A stretch of DNA of 64,000 nt from Paenibacillus sp. 32352 (GCF_002042965.1 NZ_MZNT01000002.1:620001-684000), one strand, 5' to 3'. Shown: positions 26,372-34,717, counted from the stretch's first letter. Notes: generated from the sequence alone by a model not told the origin. A program made the numbers and translations.

Positions 26372-26539
26372 ATGGACAGCAAAGAAAAACTGTTTCACTT
26401 GTTAGATGGGTTGAACGAACGAGATCAGAGGGCCGCCATCGAATACATCCAATACCTTGCTCATCGCAGTGGGAAGAAAATAAATAATGAAGAGGTTATT
26501 AATATATACGGAAAACATTATTATGTAGTGCCGGATTGA
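26372..26539 (+). CDS. 55-residue soluble protein under the c-di-AMP riboswitch
   Basis: A short ORF starts at ATG 26372 with GAGAGGAGGA seven to twelve bases upstream, one of the best ribosome binding sites in the window, and ends at 26539. The product is charged and helical (KEKLFHLLDGLNERDQRAAI in the first half) with no signal peptide or membrane segment; its first half resembles small antitoxin-like proteins with an LSEEDQ-type helix pair. It is the only gene between the riboswitch terminator and the next terminator (26582), so it must be the riboswitch target. Usual targets are potassium transporters and cell-wall hydrolases. Function unknown. Confidence 0.75.
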   Translation: MDSKEKLFHLLDGLNERDQRAAIEYIQYLAHRSGKKINNEEVINIYGKHYYVVPD

Positions 26540-26581
26540 TGGTAACGAATGAATGTGAGTTTATTAATTAAAACCCGATAG

Positions 26582-26621
26582 CGATCGTATTTACGGATCA
26601 TCCGAATACGGTCGTTTTTTT
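26582..26621 (+). terminator. Rho-independent terminator after the 55-residue protein gene
   Basis: CGATCGTATT pairs with AATACGGTCG and is followed by seven T. Confidence 0.85.
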
Positions 26622-26633
26622 GTCAAAGCTGAG

Positions 26634-26662
26634 TTGACGCAAGGCTGAAAAAAAAGTATAGT
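26634..26662 (+). promoter_or_regulatory. Promoter 1 of the rhodanese region
   Basis: TTGACG (26634-26639), a 17-base spacer and TATAGT (26657-26662), directly upstream of a CsoR/CstR-type operator. Confidence 0.55.
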
Positions 26663-26668
26663 ATGAAT

Positions 26669-26685
26669 ATACCCATACCGGGTAT
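26669..26685. promoter_or_regulatory. CsoR/CstR-type operator 1
   Basis: ATACCCATACCGGGTAT: arms ATACCC and GGGTAT five bases apart, the form bound by CsoR-family repressors (copper or persulfide sensors). It lies at the predicted transcription start of promoter 1. Confidence 0.7.
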
Positions 26686-26695
26686 TTGCAATACA

Positions 26696-26725
26696 ATGTG
26701 GTTGAGAATGACCGCATCTTTTTTT
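26696..26725 (+). terminator. Early terminator between the two CsoR/CstR-type operators
   Basis: ATGTGGT pairs with ACCGCAT across an 8-base loop and is followed by CTTTTTTT. A transcript from promoter 1 would be only about 55-60 bases long. Confidence 0.65.
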
Positions 26726-26754
26726 GATTTATCACATACCCTATGGGGTATTGT
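26725..26754 (+). promoter_or_regulatory. Promoter 2 with CsoR/CstR-type operator 2
   Basis: ATACCCTATGGGGTAT (26736-26751) lies between TTGATT (26725-26730) and TATTGT (26749-26754), the position where a bound repressor would exclude polymerase. It precedes the rhodanese-like gene. Confidence 0.65.
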
Positions 26755-26829
26755 TTTCATCCTAATGCAGAGTACAACCTTTTATAGAGAAGTCTATACA
26801 TTATAGTGATTTGACGGGGGAGGATGCCA

Positions 26830-27195
26830 ATGATTTTTATGCTTGCTCTTTTTGTATTCTTTATCTTGATGTATCAACGCATTAAACCAGTGAGGGGATT
26901 ACAATATTTGGATGCTAGAGACTTAGGCAATTTTACGAAAAGCTCCGATAAGCCGGTCATTCTACTCGATGTACGGGACTCGGTAGATTATTATGAAGGA
27001 CATTTGGATGGAGCCGTTCATATTTCATTAGGCCGATTGCCCTTTGTTAAGAAGAAGGAGTTACGTAAAGAGGCTAGTATCATCGTCATCTCCGATTCCA
27101 AATACCACAGCAAGAAAGCAGCAAGAATTTTGAAAAAATCGGGGTATTCCCATTTGGCTGCGTTACATGTAGGCAATCCCTGCGTCTGCACATAA
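26830..27195 (+). CDS. Membrane-anchored rhodanese-domain protein with degenerate active site
   Basis: The 121-residue protein has an N-terminal transmembrane segment (MIFMLALFVFFILMY) and a rhodanese domain (VILLDVRDSVDYYEGHLDGA, ending KSGYSHLAALHVG). The active-site loop, normally YCxxGxRS, reads ISDSKYHSKK, so the catalytic cysteine is missing; two cysteines remain at the C terminus (PCVC). Sulfur transfer by the standard mechanism is therefore unlikely. ATG at 26830 is chosen, six bases after GGGAGG; ATG at 26824 is too close. CsoR/CstR-type operators upstream suggest persulfide or copper control. Confidence 0.82.
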   Translation: MIFMLALFVFFILMYQRIKPVRGLQYLDARDLGNFTKSSDKPVILLDVRDSVDYYEGHLDGAVHISLGRLPFVKKKELRKEASIIVISDSKYHSKKAARILKKSGYSHLAALHVGNPCVCT

Positions 27196-27316
27196 CGAAT
27201 TCAATCCTATGCTTAAAAAAAGGGATTCAATTGGGAAGCAAAAGAGAAAACAACGATTGTTTGTTCATCTAAACACGGAGTGTGTGGGGAAGAGCAAGGA
27301 AATGAAAAGAACAATC

Positions 27317-27352
27317 AAAAAAAACATTAGCCCCATCAGCTAATGTTTTTTT
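27317..27352. terminator. Bidirectional terminator between convergent genes
   Basis: AAAAACATTAGC pairs with GCTAATGTTTTT, with A and T runs on both sides, so it can serve the rhodanese-like gene and the convergent small secreted protein gene. The rest of 27196-27451 shows no further gene. Confidence 0.85.
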
Positions 27353-27451
27353 GACATATAAGGAAATATATTGGAGGCTCCACGCAAAGTTATGCATCCG
27401 TTTCGAAGTCACTTCTCACTTTTTGAGTCACCCAGTGCAGGTAATTCATGC

Positions 27452-27739
27452 TTAATTAACGTAATATGCGCCTTTTGGAAGAGCTGTTCCTTTGTCTACG
27501 ACGACCAAGCCTACTCCGCCAGGAATAAAAGCAACGAGAGAATCTTTATTGGTGACATAAATGCCGGGTACATAAGTACCATTGACCTTCGTTTGCACGG
27601 TTTGTGAGATAACGATGGTTCCTGGATCGGTCGTGGAGGGCTTCTGTGTATCTGTTGGAGCTGCAGCGCCAACGGCGGCGGGAAGCATAAGCGATGCACC
27701 AATGGTAATGATGGATAATTTCGTTTTGAGCTTTTTCAT
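27452..27739 (-). CDS. Small secreted protein of unknown function
   Basis: The 95-residue product has a Sec signal peptide (basic MKKLKTK, hydrophobic stretch, cleavage likely after AVGAAA) and a mature part rich in Thr, Val and Gly with no known domain that I recognise (VKAQ-type linker absent; it contains GTYVPGIYVTNKDSLVAFIP). ATG at 27739 has AAGGAG eight bases upstream; the GTG at 27748 overlaps that site. It is transcribed alone. Confidence 0.75.
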   Translation of the reverse strand: MKKLKTKLSIITIGASLMLPAAVGAAAPTDTQKPSTTDPGTIVISQTVQTKVNGTYVPGIYVTNKDSLVAFIPGGVGLVVVDKGTALPKGAYYVN

Positions 27740-27914
27740 CCTAATCACTCCTTATACTGGTTCTAAGTACTGTAAGAGTAGAGCAAGTGTTCCATCTGGG
27801 ATTTATTACCCTTTTTACCGAATTTGAAGCATTCACAAAACATTCAAAGATCATACTTCTAAGAAAAAGTATGAGTATGGATGAGAATTATACCTTTGCG
27901 AAATGCAAATATTT

Positions 27915-27960
27915 TTGACCCCCGCATGGGAGTGATGGTTTCGCAAACCGCAGGGGTGTG
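27915..27960 (+). other. Possible hairpin in the leader of the dehydrogenase gene
   Basis: ACCCC and GGGGT flank an inner GGTTTCGCAAACC hairpin. No U-run follows, so it is not a standard terminator. It may be a structured leader; no known riboswitch matches. The rest of 27740-28029 shows nothing else. Confidence 0.3.
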
Positions 27961-28029
27961 TTAGACTTCAGTTGGACAAGGCTTACTAAGAGAAGCCATA
28001 AAAGACACGAATATGGGGAGGAACAAGGT

Positions 28030-28980
28030 ATGAGCAAGCATCATCCAAATATTTTAGTATATCATCATGAGGCTGATACCTACGCCAATTACCTGCGTGA
28101 GCATGGGTATACATCGATACAGACTGCTTCCTCCATAGAAGAGGCTTTAAGCCATTTACAGGGTACGGAGGTCATATTAGGCTGGAAATTTCCAACCGCT
28201 TTATTAACTAGGCCCAAGGCTTCCAGCGTCCGGTGGATTCAGTCCACAGGTGCAGGAATTAATGACTTGGTGTCAGACCCGGGCGTACCGGAATCGATAA
28301 CGATTACCCGAATTACAGATCAATTCGGCGGATTGATCTCTGAATACGTATTTGCCTTTTTGCTGTACATCACCAAAGGTCTTCCGAATATGCTTGAGGC
28401 TCAGAAGCGCTCGCATTGGAATCCCTTCGAAGTGGATACATTAAACAATAAAATCATCGGCGTAGCAGGGTTGGGCTCGATCGGTTCAGAAGTGGTGAGA
28501 AAAGCTCGGGCGTTTGATATGAAAGTACATGGTTTGAGCTTCAGCGGAGCGAATGCGGAGCTCGTGGACGAACATTATACGGCAGAGGAATGGCCGTTGT
28601 TTGTCAAAGATCTGGATTATTTGGTGCTCACCTTACCATTAACTCCTGCAACGCAATATGCGGTTAACAAAGATATCCTGTCTTTGATGAAGCCTGAAGC
28701 AGCGCTGGTGAATGTTGGCCGCGGACAGCTGATAGCAGAAGCCGATTTGGCAGAAGTGATGAGGGAAGGAAGGCTTCAAGCGGCTATTCTGGATGTGTTT
28801 GAACAAGAACCGCTTGATCCAGAGCATCCATTCTGGTCGCTGCCTAACGTATATGTCACTCCTCATTTGTCGGGACAAAGTCATGCGGCCGATGTAGGGA
28901 GATTTTTCTTGAACAACCTCAGGTTGTATGAACAAGGCGAGTGGCTGCAAGGCATCGTTAATCGGGAAAGAGGCTACTAA
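28030..28980 (+). CDS. D-isomer-specific 2-hydroxyacid dehydrogenase
   Basis: The 316-residue protein has the NAD-binding loop GVAGLGSIGSEVVRK and the three catalytic residues of the family: Arg in NVGRGQLI, Glu in DVFEQEPLD and His in TPHLSGQSH. The family reduces 2-keto acids such as glyoxylate, hydroxypyruvate or phenylpyruvate; the substrate here is not resolved. ATG at 28030 follows GGGGAGGAAC; earlier in-frame codons lack a site. It is followed by its own terminator. Confidence 0.9.
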   Translation: MSKHHPNILVYHHEADTYANYLREHGYTSIQTASSIEEALSHLQGTEVILGWKFPTALLTRPKASSVRWIQSTGAGINDLVSDPGVPESITITRITDQFGGLISEYVFAFLLYITKGLPNMLEAQKRSHWNPFEVDTLNNKIIGVAGLGSIGSEVVRKARAFDMKVHGLSFSGANAELVDEHYTAEEWPLFVKDLDYLVLTLPLTPATQYAVNKDILSLMKPEAALVNVGRGQLIAEADLAEVMREGRLQAAILDVFEQEPLDPEHPFWSLPNVYVTPHLSGQSHAADVGRFFLNNLRLYEQGEWLQGIVNRERGY

Positions 28981-28997
28981 ATAAACAAAAAGATAAT

Positions 28998-29036
28998 ATC
29001 CCCGTGCTCACTTGAACAGTGGACAGGGGGATTTTT
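28998..29036 (+). terminator. Rho-independent terminator after the hydroxyacid dehydrogenase gene
   Basis: ATCCCC pairs with GGGGGAT with an inner CACT/AGTG stem, followed by TTTTT. Confidence 0.75.
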
Positions 29037-29174
29037 CGTATGCTGCAGAGTGCGAATGAACTGTACACCTGTTGAATACATATAGATCATATAAGTAGAC
29101 AACTCTCACGAGAACATCCTGAGCGATCGCTTTAATGGGTACTACTTCAAAACTATTAATGAGGTGATATAAGG

Positions 29175-30632
29175 ATGAGCCAGGGCAAGAACAAGCTTAC
29201 AACGAGCTGGGGAGCTCCGGTAGGCGACAACCAGAATTCAATTACGGCCGGATCGCGGGGACCAACCCTTATACAGGACGTTCATCTCCTGGAAAAGCTG
29301 GCGCATTTTAACCGTGAGCGGGTTCCGGAGAGGGTCGTTCATGCCAAAGGAGCTGGGGCGCACGGCTATTTTGAAGTTACGAACGATTTGACGAGATATA
29401 CGAAAGCGGATTTTTTATCGGAAGTAGGGAAGAAAACACCGCTATTCGTACGTTTCTCGACCGTTGCAGGGGAGAGCGGCTCGGCAGATACGGTACGGGA
29501 CCCAAGGGGATTTGCCGTCAAGTTTTATACGGATGAAGGCAATTATGACCTGGTAGGCAATAATACCCCTGTCTTTTTTATCCGCGATGCCATCAAATTT
29601 CCGGATTTCATCCATACGCAAAAGCGTCACCCGCAAACTCATCTGAAGAATCCGAATGCGATATGGGATTTCTGGTCGTTATCTCCGGAGTCACTGCACC
29701 AGGTGACCATTCTGATGTCGGACCGCGGAATCCCGGCTACCTACAGGCATATGCATGGGTTCGGCAGCCATACGTTCAAATGGGTCAATTCTCAGGGTGA
29801 GGGAGTATGGGTAAAATATCATTTTAAAACAGAACAAGGCATACAGAACTTATCGGCGGAGCTTGCGGCTCAGCTTGCAGCTGAAAACCCGGACTACCAT
29901 ACGGAGGATCTGTTCAATGCGATTGAAAAGGGAGATTTTCCTTCCTGGAAGCTCTGTGTTCAGATCATGCCGCTTGAGGATGCAAAGACGTACCGGTTCG
30001 ATCCGTTTGATGTCACCAAAGTATGGTCGCAGAAGGATTATCCATTAATCGAGGTTGGGCGGATGGTTCTGAACCGGAACCCGGAAAATTACTTCGCAGA
30101 GGTCGAGCAGGCTACGTTTTCTCCAGGAACATTGGTGCCCGGGATCGAGGTATCGCCGGATAAAATGCTGCAAGGGCGCTTATTCGCCTACCATGACGCT
30201 CACAGATACCGCGTAGGGGCCAATCACCAGTCCTTGCCGATCAATCGTCCGCGTAACGAAGTGAATAATTATCAGCGCGACGGTCAAATGCGGTTTGATG
30301 GCAACGGCGGCGGCTCCGTCTATTATGAGCCGAACAGCTTCGGAGGACCCTCGGAGTCCAAGTCGGATAAACCGGCCGCTTTTGAGATTCATGGTGAAGC
30401 GGATAGCGTGCCTTATGATCACGATGACCACTATACCCAGGCTGGAGACTTGTATCGGCTGCTGAACGGAGAGGAGCGTTCACGGCTTGTGCAAACCATT
30501 GTCGCGGCTATGAAGCCGGTGGAAAGCGACGAGATTAAGCTAAGACAAATCGGACATTTCTTCAAAGCGGATCCGGAGTACGGACAACGTATAGCGGAAG
30601 GACTCGGCTTAAGAGTACCGGAAGCCAATTAA
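29175..30632 (+). CDS. katA: Catalase, small-subunit clade (KatA)
   Basis: The 485-residue protein is a monofunctional haem catalase. The distal histidine is H56 in [13 protein letters not shown], the distal asparagine lies in [11 protein letters not shown], and the proximal haem tyrosine is in [14 protein letters not shown]. Length and lack of a C-terminal flavodoxin-like domain fit the small-subunit clade that includes Bacillus KatA. It converts hydrogen peroxide to water and oxygen in the cytoplasm. GAGGTGATATAAGG precedes ATG at 29175. I did not find a clear PerR box in the 140 bases upstream. Confidence 0.97.
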   Translation: MSQGKNKLTTSWGAPVGDNQNSITAGSRGPTLIQDVHLLEKLAHFNRERVPERVVHAKGAGAHGYFEVTNDLTRYTKADFLSEVGKKTPLFVRFSTVAGESGSADTVRDPRGFAVKFYTDEGNYDLVGNNTPVFFIRDAIKFPDFIHTQKRHPQTHLKNPNAIWDFWSLSPESLHQVTILMSDRGIPATYRHMHGFGSHTFKWVNSQGEGVWVKYHFKTEQGIQNLSAELAAQLAAENPDYHTEDLFNAIEKGDFPSWKLCVQIMPLEDAKTYRFDPFDVTKVWSQKDYPLIEVGRMVLNRNPENYFAEVEQATFSPGTLVPGIEVSPDKMLQGRLFAYHDAHRYRVGANHQSLPINRPRNEVNNYQRDGQMRFDGNGGGSVYYEPNSFGGPSESKSDKPAAFEIHGEADSVPYDHDDHYTQAGDLYRLLNGEERSRLVQTIVAAMKPVESDEIKLRQIGHFFKADPEYGQRIAEGLGLRVPEAN

Positions 30633-30634
30633 TG

Positions 30635-30683
30635 AAGGCGGCAGCAGCCCTTTCCCTTGTGGAGGAACGCTGCCTTTCTTTTT
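30635..30683 (+). terminator. Rho-independent terminator after katA
   Basis: AAGG plus CAGC (with a 3-base bulge) pairs with GCTGCCTT, followed by TCTTTTT. Confidence 0.65.
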
Positions 30684-30694
30684 ATCAATGGATA

Positions 30695-30719
30695 GCTTAC
30701 ATCGCAAGTTAGTGTAAGC
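30695..30719. promoter_or_regulatory. Inverted repeat GCTTACA-N11-TGTAAGC
   Basis: A perfect 7-base dyad with 11-base spacer lies 40 bases before the start of the next gene. It is a possible operator; the regulator is unknown. Confidence 0.35.
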
Positions 30720-30758
30720 GTTATTACAAAGGCGGAGAATCATAATCAAAGAGGTGAT

Positions 30759-31283
30759 ATGATGAGAGCTCGCATCCTATCGGAGCAAATGATAAAAATG
30801 CGGTTTCCGCATCTTCGATATGTCCGCATTCACTCGGAGGGGAGGCATAAAGTGACGGTTTATGCGTGGAATGAAGATCTGCAGCTCCCGGATCACGATA
30901 TACGTAACCTGAAGCAATACGCCTCCGAATATTTGAATCCTTACGTCTGCTTCAAGATTAAACCGTACCATTTGGTGCAGGATGACGAGGTGCCGCAGCT
31001 TCCGGAGCTGCCGGATGAGCTGCAGAAGAAGGTGCTCAGCCGGGGACTGGATCAAGCCGAAATCATGGACACAATGAACGAAATGATCCCTTTTGGACAA
31101 TTGGATTACGTCGATTATGACGCAGAAACTGGAACGCTGCATTTTGAATTTCACACGGAACGACCTATCGATTCCCGGGAACAGGAGCTTGTCGGAAGCT
31201 ACTTAAGCGAAATGATTCCAATCGGTACCTTGTGCGCAATCGAATATCAAATTCGTGGAGACGAGAGTAAGCCGGGTGATTGA
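30759..31283 (+). CDS. Hypothetical cytoplasmic protein, 174 residues
   Basis: I do not recognise this family. The protein is soluble, acidic and has no signal peptide. Two halves look related in style: a first part with HKVTVYAWNEDLQLPDHDI and a second with GTLHFEFHTERPIDSREQEL, each a pair of beta strands followed by a helix, which suggests a duplicated alpha/beta unit. GAGGTGAT precedes two adjacent ATGs (30759 and 30762). It stands between catalase and a small membrane protein gene. Confidence 0.7.
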   Translation: MMRARILSEQMIKMRFPHLRYVRIHSEGRHKVTVYAWNEDLQLPDHDIRNLKQYASEYLNPYVCFKIKPYHLVQDDEVPQLPELPDELQKKVLSRGLDQAEIMDTMNEMIPFGQLDYVDYDAETGTLHFEFHTERPIDSREQELVGSYLSEMIPIGTLCAIEYQIRGDESKPGD

Positions 31284-31390
31284 ATCCGTATGTTCGGTTA
31301 TGCTTCATTCCCAAGTGCAGTTTTAAGGTTTGAAAAGAGCGGGGGAGTCATGTAAACTAATCTTGAAACTGCATGAAGGGATCTGGATGA

Positions 31391-31567
31391 ATGAAGATGA
31401 TCGTGTTCTTTGCGCTGCTCTTATTGTACCCGTTATTTCTGCATTGGGTTAAAATTAGTGACTACAGGGTCGTTCCGCTAGTCGTTCCTTATGCGCTTGG
31501 AGCATTGTCCATCACGATTATGCTGACCGGTATTGCCGATTTCATCGTCAAGAAGCTGAAGCAATAG
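31391..31567 (+). CDS. Small membrane protein, 58 residues
   Basis: An ORF from ATG 31391 encodes two hydrophobic helices (IVFFALLLLYPLFLHW and LVVPYALGALSITIML) and a basic C-terminal tail (VKKLKQ). The ribosome binding site is weak (GAAGGGAT). Codon use is like that of neighbours and a clear terminator follows. Function unknown. Confidence 0.6.
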   Translation: MKMIVFFALLLLYPLFLHWVKISDYRVVPLVVPYALGALSITIMLTGIADFIVKKLKQ

Positions 31568-31635
31568 TCTATTCCAGCTTCGTTTATATGACTTGCAACG
31601 TCCCAATATGGTTCCAATTAACTAAGACAATAGGG

Positions 31636-31668
31636 GTGCTTCTGCGACTTTAGCGGAAGCACTTTTTT
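31636..31668 (+). terminator. Rho-independent terminator after the small membrane protein gene
   Basis: GTGCTTC(T)GC pairs with GC(G)GAAGCAC and is followed by six T. The remaining bases to 31874 show no other gene. Confidence 0.85.
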
Positions 31669-31874
31669 GATATTTCTGGATTCATACATTTCGTGTCTTC
31701 CTACGAAATACCTGAATCTGCTTTGAAGCCATAGCCCCAGTTGTGTGGCTTAATTAATTTTTATAGGAAAAAATGCTCATTCCGGGAAGGGAAGAGGAAA
31801 AATTTGTCGAAAAGAAAAGAGGCATGTCGGCGCAATGTGCCGTAAAGAGTCATTTACCAAAGGGGCTAGATAAA

Positions 31875-33638
31875 ATGAGGGGTTCGAATTGGCTTCAAAA
31901 TCGCCTGGCATTGAGGATTGCCGCCGTAGTTATGGCCGCGATGATCCTGTTATCCGCCGGGTATGTTTATTTGCAGATCAGCAACGTTAAGACAGCAGCG
32001 CAAGGGGTTATTACAAGCTACGGAATCCGAATGGCGGACAGCTACGCCAAGAAGCTGGATGTCTCCCGGATTGAACCGTTCTTGAAAAATCCGCAGGAAA
32101 ACGACAGCTATTGGTCTATTCGACTGGAGCTAAATGAATTTCGGGAACAAATTGGCGCATTGTACGTATACATTGTTAGGGTTGACGAAAGCCAGAGACC
32201 GCTTATCATGATTGACGGTCAACCTAGAGGCTCGGAATCGGCATCCCCTATCAATGAGGTGACGGATATTCCGGAAGAGGCGGTAAAAGCACTATTAGCA
32301 GGGGAAACAGCCAGCTCGTCTATTATAGACAACCCGCAATATGGAAAGTATATCTCTTCCTATGCTCCTATTAAAAGAGCGGACGGCACGATGATCGGGG
32401 TCCTTGGCATTGATACGGAAGCTTCGGTTACGGATTCTATAAGCCGCGATTTGATTCGTCAAAGTATTCCCTTCTACAGCCTGATGGCGGGGATACTGAT
32501 CCTGATTCTTTTATTGATTACATGGGTGCTTGTGCGTTCATTAAGGCCGCTTCAGTGGATTGTAGCGGCGTCCAGGCATATCGCATCCGGAGAGCTAGCC
32601 GATGCCAACCGCTTGTTAACGGATCATCCGGTCAGGTCTTCGGATGAGGTTGGTGCGGTCTATCAAGCCATGGTTCAAATGTCCGTCAGCTTGAACACAA
32701 TCATTGGCCGGATGGTATCCCGCGTTGTCCAGACATCCGAACAGCTGGTATTATCCTCTGACCGATTCACTTCCGACGCGAAGCAGGTTCTCGAGATCCA
32801 TACGAGGGCTAACCGTGCGGTCAGCCAAGTAGCGGAAGGGGCACAAGCCCAGAGTTTGAGTACGGATGAAAGCAGCCGCTCTATGGAAGAAATAACGACG
32901 GCGATTCAGCGAATCTCCGAGGCGTCACTAACCGCAGCAGACGCTTCCCACAAGGTGCTCAACCATGCAGAATCCGGCAAAAAGGCGATACATCAAATGA
33001 ATCTTCAAATTTATACGATTTCCGCCGCCGCAGGAGAAGCCGCACAAAGAGTGGAGGCGCTTCAAGGCTATTCCCAAGAGATTGAGAGCGCGCTAAGCGG
33101 GATTGCCGACATTGCGAATCAGACGAAACTTCTGGCACTTAACGCATCCATCGAGGCTGCAAGGGCCGGTGAGCATGGTGCCGGATTCGCCGTAGTTGCG
33201 GGTGAGATCAGGAAGCTTGCGGAGCATGCGGCAGGCTCTGCATTGAACATCGGCGTCCTGCTCCATAATGTGCAGAATGAGTCAGAGCGCATCCATGAAG
33301 CGATGAGCACAGGGGCGCAGGAAGTGCAAACGGGAACCGTTCTTTCGGAGCATGCCGAAGAGTATCTGACCGCGATCGTGGACCAATTCCGCTTTGTAGC
33401 GGATCAGATTCAGGATATCTCCGCCGCTGCGGAACAAATATCCGCGGGGTCTGAGGAAGTAGCCGCCTCGGTAATGGGCATAGCGGATATTGCCAAGGTA
33501 TCGTCCGACCAGACGCGTCATATTCGCGAGCTGACGGACAGTCAGCTGAATGTGGTCCGGCAAATGGCGGATTCCGCCGTTGCTTTGAATGAAATGACCC
33601 AGGATATGAGAGAAGCTATAAAACAAATCAAAGTGTAG
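31875..33638 (+). CDS. Methyl-accepting chemotaxis protein
   Basis: The 587-residue receptor has a first transmembrane helix (about residues 14-33), an extracellular sensor of about 170 residues with a Cache-like end (YGKYISSYAPIKRADGTMIG), a second helix (SLMAGILILILLLITWVLV), a HAMP domain and a cytoplasmic coiled coil with the conserved tip ALNASIEAARAGEHGAGFAV. It relays ligand binding to CheA/CheW. ATG at 31875 is preferred because it begins just before the basic N terminus and first helix; an in-frame ATG at 31773 would add 34 hydrophilic residues. No che gene is in the window. Confidence 0.92.
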   Translation: MRGSNWLQNRLALRIAAVVMAAMILLSAGYVYLQISNVKTAAQGVITSYGIRMADSYAKKLDVSRIEPFLKNPQENDSYWSIRLELNEFREQIGALYVYIVRVDESQRPLIMIDGQPRGSESASPINEVTDIPEEAVKALLAGETASSSIIDNPQYGKYISSYAPIKRADGTMIGVLGIDTEASVTDSISRDLIRQSIPFYSLMAGILILILLLITWVLVRSLRPLQWIVAASRHIASGELADANRLLTDHPVRSSDEVGAVYQAMVQMSVSLNTIIGRMVSRVVQTSEQLVLSSDRFTSDAKQVLEIHTRANRAVSQVAEGAQAQSLSTDESSRSMEEITTAIQRISEASLTAADASHKVLNHAESGKKAIHQMNLQIYTISAAAGEAAQRVEALQGYSQEIESALSGIADIANQTKLLALNASIEAARAGEHGAGFAVVAGEIRKLAEHAAGSALNIGVLLHNVQNESERIHEAMSTGAQEVQTGTVLSEHAEEYLTAIVDQFRFVADQIQDISAAAEQISAGSEEVAASVMGIADIAKVSSDQTRHIRELTDSQLNVVRQMADSAVALNEMTQDMREAIKQIKV

Positions 33639-33836
33639 AAACCCATCATCAAGGCTCCATAAGACGACAACGTAATCGGCCGACAAAATGTCAATTTTCT
33701 TCTAACACGAGACTATTTTGTAGATTTATAGTAAAATAATAGTAATTTTCTTTTTTTGAAAGTGAAAAAATCGTTACAATGGTTACGAAAAAGGTGTTCG
33801 ACGGTATCGTCAGACGTCAAAATGAGGTGAATTGCA

Positions 33837-34640
33837 TTGTTACAAAAACAACAAACCAACGACAACAAAGCGAAGGGTGCACCACTTACCAAGTCCGCAT
33901 TGGTAGTATCTTTATTTATGGCGACAGCTCTGGCCGGCTGCGGTCAAGAGCCTCCACAGGCACCGGTGGCATCGAACGGGCAGGTAGCCGCTACCCAGTC
34001 TCCGGCCCCGAGCCAGCAAACGGCAGATCCTGACGCTCCTCCTTACGGCGGAACGGCCCAGGACTATTGTCAGGATGATAATAACGACAATAAATGTGAT
34101 GATTCAGGCGATACGTATAACAAGGATTACGCGTACACTCATGACGGAAGAACATATTATGGGCGGGAGTCCTCGATTTCTTCCGGACTACTTGCAGGCG
34201 CGATAGCGGGAGCAGTCATCGGTGCGGCTGCGGGCAGCTTGAGCAAATCGGGACAACAGCCTGTCACGAATACCCGGCCGAATACCGCAACGGATGTCAG
34301 AAACGTCCCGCCTGCCGTTACCAGCACTCCAACGGCTACTCCGGCACCGACACCTTCGACTTCCAATCGTACGGGTTCATTTACTACGTCAGGGTCGTCT
34401 GCCGCAACGAATAACACAAATAAAAGCTCTACAGCCGCTCCAAAGAGTACCGGAAGTACGTCAAGCTCAGGATCTACAAGCTCCTCGGGATCGTCAAGCT
34501 CAACGACATCCAAAAGCTCCTCCGTTTCTTCGGGCAGTACAGGAACTTCGAGCAGCAAGTCATCGAGCAGCGGCATATCGAGCGGATCATCGGCTTCCAA
34601 AGGCGGTATTGGCAGCAGCTCCAGCAGCTCTAGCAGTTAA
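33837..34640 (+). CDS. Glycine-zipper lipoprotein with Ser/Thr-rich tail
   Basis: The 267-residue product has a lipoprotein signal (basic N terminus, SALVVSLFMATALAGC with lipobox LAGC at 32-35), a Pro/Gln-rich linker, an acidic segment (DDNNDNKCDDSGD), a glycine zipper (GLLAGAIAGAVIGAAAGSL) and a C-terminal half of almost only Ser, Thr, Gly and Ala. The TTG at 33837 has GAGGTGA six bases upstream. The tail encodes imperfect repeats and resembles a cell-wall spacer. It precedes the HtrA-like protease gene but is separated from it by a terminator. Function unknown. Confidence 0.78.
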   Translation: MLQKQQTNDNKAKGAPLTKSALVVSLFMATALAGCGQEPPQAPVASNGQVAATQSPAPSQQTADPDAPPYGGTAQDYCQDDNNDNKCDDSGDTYNKDYAYTHDGRTYYGRESSISSGLLAGAIAGAVIGAAAGSLSKSGQQPVTNTRPNTATDVRNVPPAVTSTPTATPAPTPSTSNRTGSFTTSGSSAATNNTNKSSTAAPKSTGSTSSSGSTSSSGSSSSTTSKSSSVSSGSTGTSSSKSSSSGISSGSSASKGGIGSSSSSSSS

Positions 34641-34673
34641 TTCAATAGCGGAATCTATAGCGTCAGCGTACTC

Positions 34674-34717
34674 ACGATCCTATTCAGCATTCTATGCTGG
34701 TGATAGGATCGTTTTTC
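34674..34717 (+). terminator. Rho-independent terminator after the lipoprotein gene
   Basis: ACGATCCTAT pairs with ATAGGATCGT with an inner CAGCAT/ATGCTG stem and a TTTTT tail. Confidence 0.85.

Noticed and set aside
29041-29174. PerR box upstream of katA
   Set aside because: No TTATAATNATTATAA-like dyad is visible; only loosely AT-rich sequence.
31773-31874. Longer start for the chemoreceptor at 31773
   Set aside because: It would place 34 hydrophilic residues before the basic N terminus and first transmembrane helix, with a weaker ribosome binding site.
33282-33686. Reverse-strand ORF opposite the chemoreceptor signalling domain
   Set aside because: Antisense shadow of a strongly conserved coding region; no start signal.
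34157-34600. Reverse-strand ORF opposite the Ser-rich tail
   Set aside because: It is an acidic, low-complexity mirror of the repetitive lipoprotein coding sequence with no ribosome binding site.
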